From: Bradyrhizobium diazoefficiens | GTDB lineage: Bacteria; Pseudomonadota; Alphaproteobacteria; Rhizobiales; Xanthobacteraceae | Direction of reading: 5' to 3' | Length of the DNA: 64,000 nucleotides | Assembly (NCBI RefSeq): GCF_016616885.1 | Contig: NZ_CP067102.1 | Coordinates: 1-64,000 of the forward strand | Shown here: piece by piece, positions 63,673 through 64,000 of the stretch | How the letters are laid out: each line of letters begins with the position of its first letter | Numbering within the stretch: position 1 is the stretch's first letter | Made by a program: the position numbers and the translations under genes | Notes under the pieces: generated by a model | What the model was told of the DNA's origin: nothing | Databases searched by the model: none | Seen by the model: the letters and a program-made list of their open reading frames with translations, nothing else

Positions 63673-64000
63673 ATGAGCGAAAACAACGCCACTCATCACG
63701 ACGAAGACGCCCACGCGGCGGCCCTTCTATCCGGCCGCCAGCCGGCCCTGACCGGCTGCCCATGGCACGACGTCAATGAAATGCTCCAGTCTGCCGGCCT
63801 GCGCCCGACGCGCCAGCGGATGGCTCTCGGCTGGCTGTTGTTCGGCAAGGGTGCGCGCCACCTCACCGCCGAAATGCTCTACGAGGAAGCGACGCTGGCC
63901 AAGGTCCCGGTCTCGCTCGCAACCGTCTACAACACGCTGAACCAGTTGACCGATGCCGGCCTGCTGCGCCAGATCAGCGTCGACGGCACCAAGACCTATT
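63673..64000 (+). CDS. irr: Iron response regulator Irr, N-terminal part (cut by window end)
   Basis: Irr is the Fur-family regulator that links iron genes to heme synthesis in rhizobia; it is degraded when heme is plentiful. The visible 109 codons show the heme regulatory motif GCPWHDV with Cys29-Pro30, then LRPTRQRMALGWLLFGKGAR and VPVSLATVYNTLNQLTDAGL of the winged helix. It matches Bradyrhizobium Irr closely. The C-terminal part, with the His-rich second heme site, lies beyond the window. It is divergent from fabA. Confidence 0.95.
   Translation, partial: MSENNATHHDEDAHAAALLSGRQPALTGCPWHDVNEMLQSAGLRPTRQRMALGWLLFGKGARHLTAEMLYEEATLAKVPVSLATVYNTLNQLTDAGLLRQISVDGTKTY

Overview
The window reads as chromosomal DNA of a Bradyrhizobium-type alphaproteobacterium (order Hyphomicrobiales). 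The base composition is high-GC with strong G/C third positions. The gene order is dnaA-dnaN-recF-gyrB-murA, then tsaB-rimI-fur-miaB-phoH-ybeY-tlyC-lnt, rimP-nusA-infB-rbfA-truB-rpsO-pnp, and fabI-fabB-fabA next to irr. The Irr-type regulator at the right edge carries the Cys29-Pro30 heme regulatory motif known from Bradyrhizobium japonicum. Base 1 is the dnaA start codon, so the assembly was probably rotated to start there.

Layout. 1-8.5 kb: replication genes (dnaA, dnaN, recF, gyrB) and a MurA-family enolpyruvyl transferase with an Asp in place of the usual catalytic Cys. 8.5-29.5 kb: an accessory and metabolic stretch with a frameshifted MATE exporter, a DUF2867 protein, VOC and FUSC proteins, MmgE/PrpD, two penicillin-binding-like serine hydrolases, a seven-helix membrane AraC regulator, pirin, purC, a SulP-STAS-cyclic nucleotide fusion transporter, an oxidoreductase with a divergent AraC regulator, gabD, an acyl-CoA ligase and an adenosine kinase. 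29.5-44.6 kb: conserved cell-envelope, tRNA-modification and stress genes (murJ, trpS, usp, a NifU-like protein, tsaB, rimI, fur/mur, an HAD phosphatase, miaB, phoH, ybeY, tlyC-like, lnt, a PraR-like regulator, an M20 peptidase, trmB). 44.7-45.8 kb: a DUF2336 gene on the minus strand. 46.1-56.5 kb: the transcription and translation block rimP-nusA-ylxR-like-infB-rbfA-truB-rpsO-pnp. 56.5-59.8 kb: katG and oxyR, divergent. 59.8-64 kb: a GNAT gene, the remains of a glutathione S-transferase gene, fabI-fabB-fabA on the minus strand, and the start of irr on the plus strand.

Several genes are tightly coupled by four-base start/stop overlaps: the MATE gene and DUF2867, tsaB and rimI, tlyC-like and lnt, M20 and trmB, rbfA and truB. 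Between genes the sequence is rich in palindromic extragenic repeats of at least four families. No rRNA, tRNA, CRISPR array, insertion sequence or prophage was seen. I did not find a clear new multi-gene system. The best leads are regulatory RNA and DNA structures (the pnp leader hairpin, a terminator-like hairpin plus CtrA-type box before rimP, the irr/fabA control region, a 12-bp-arm palindrome before a serine hydrolase) and gene-level oddities (the MurA Cys-to-Asp change, the MATE frameshift, the internally deleted GST).
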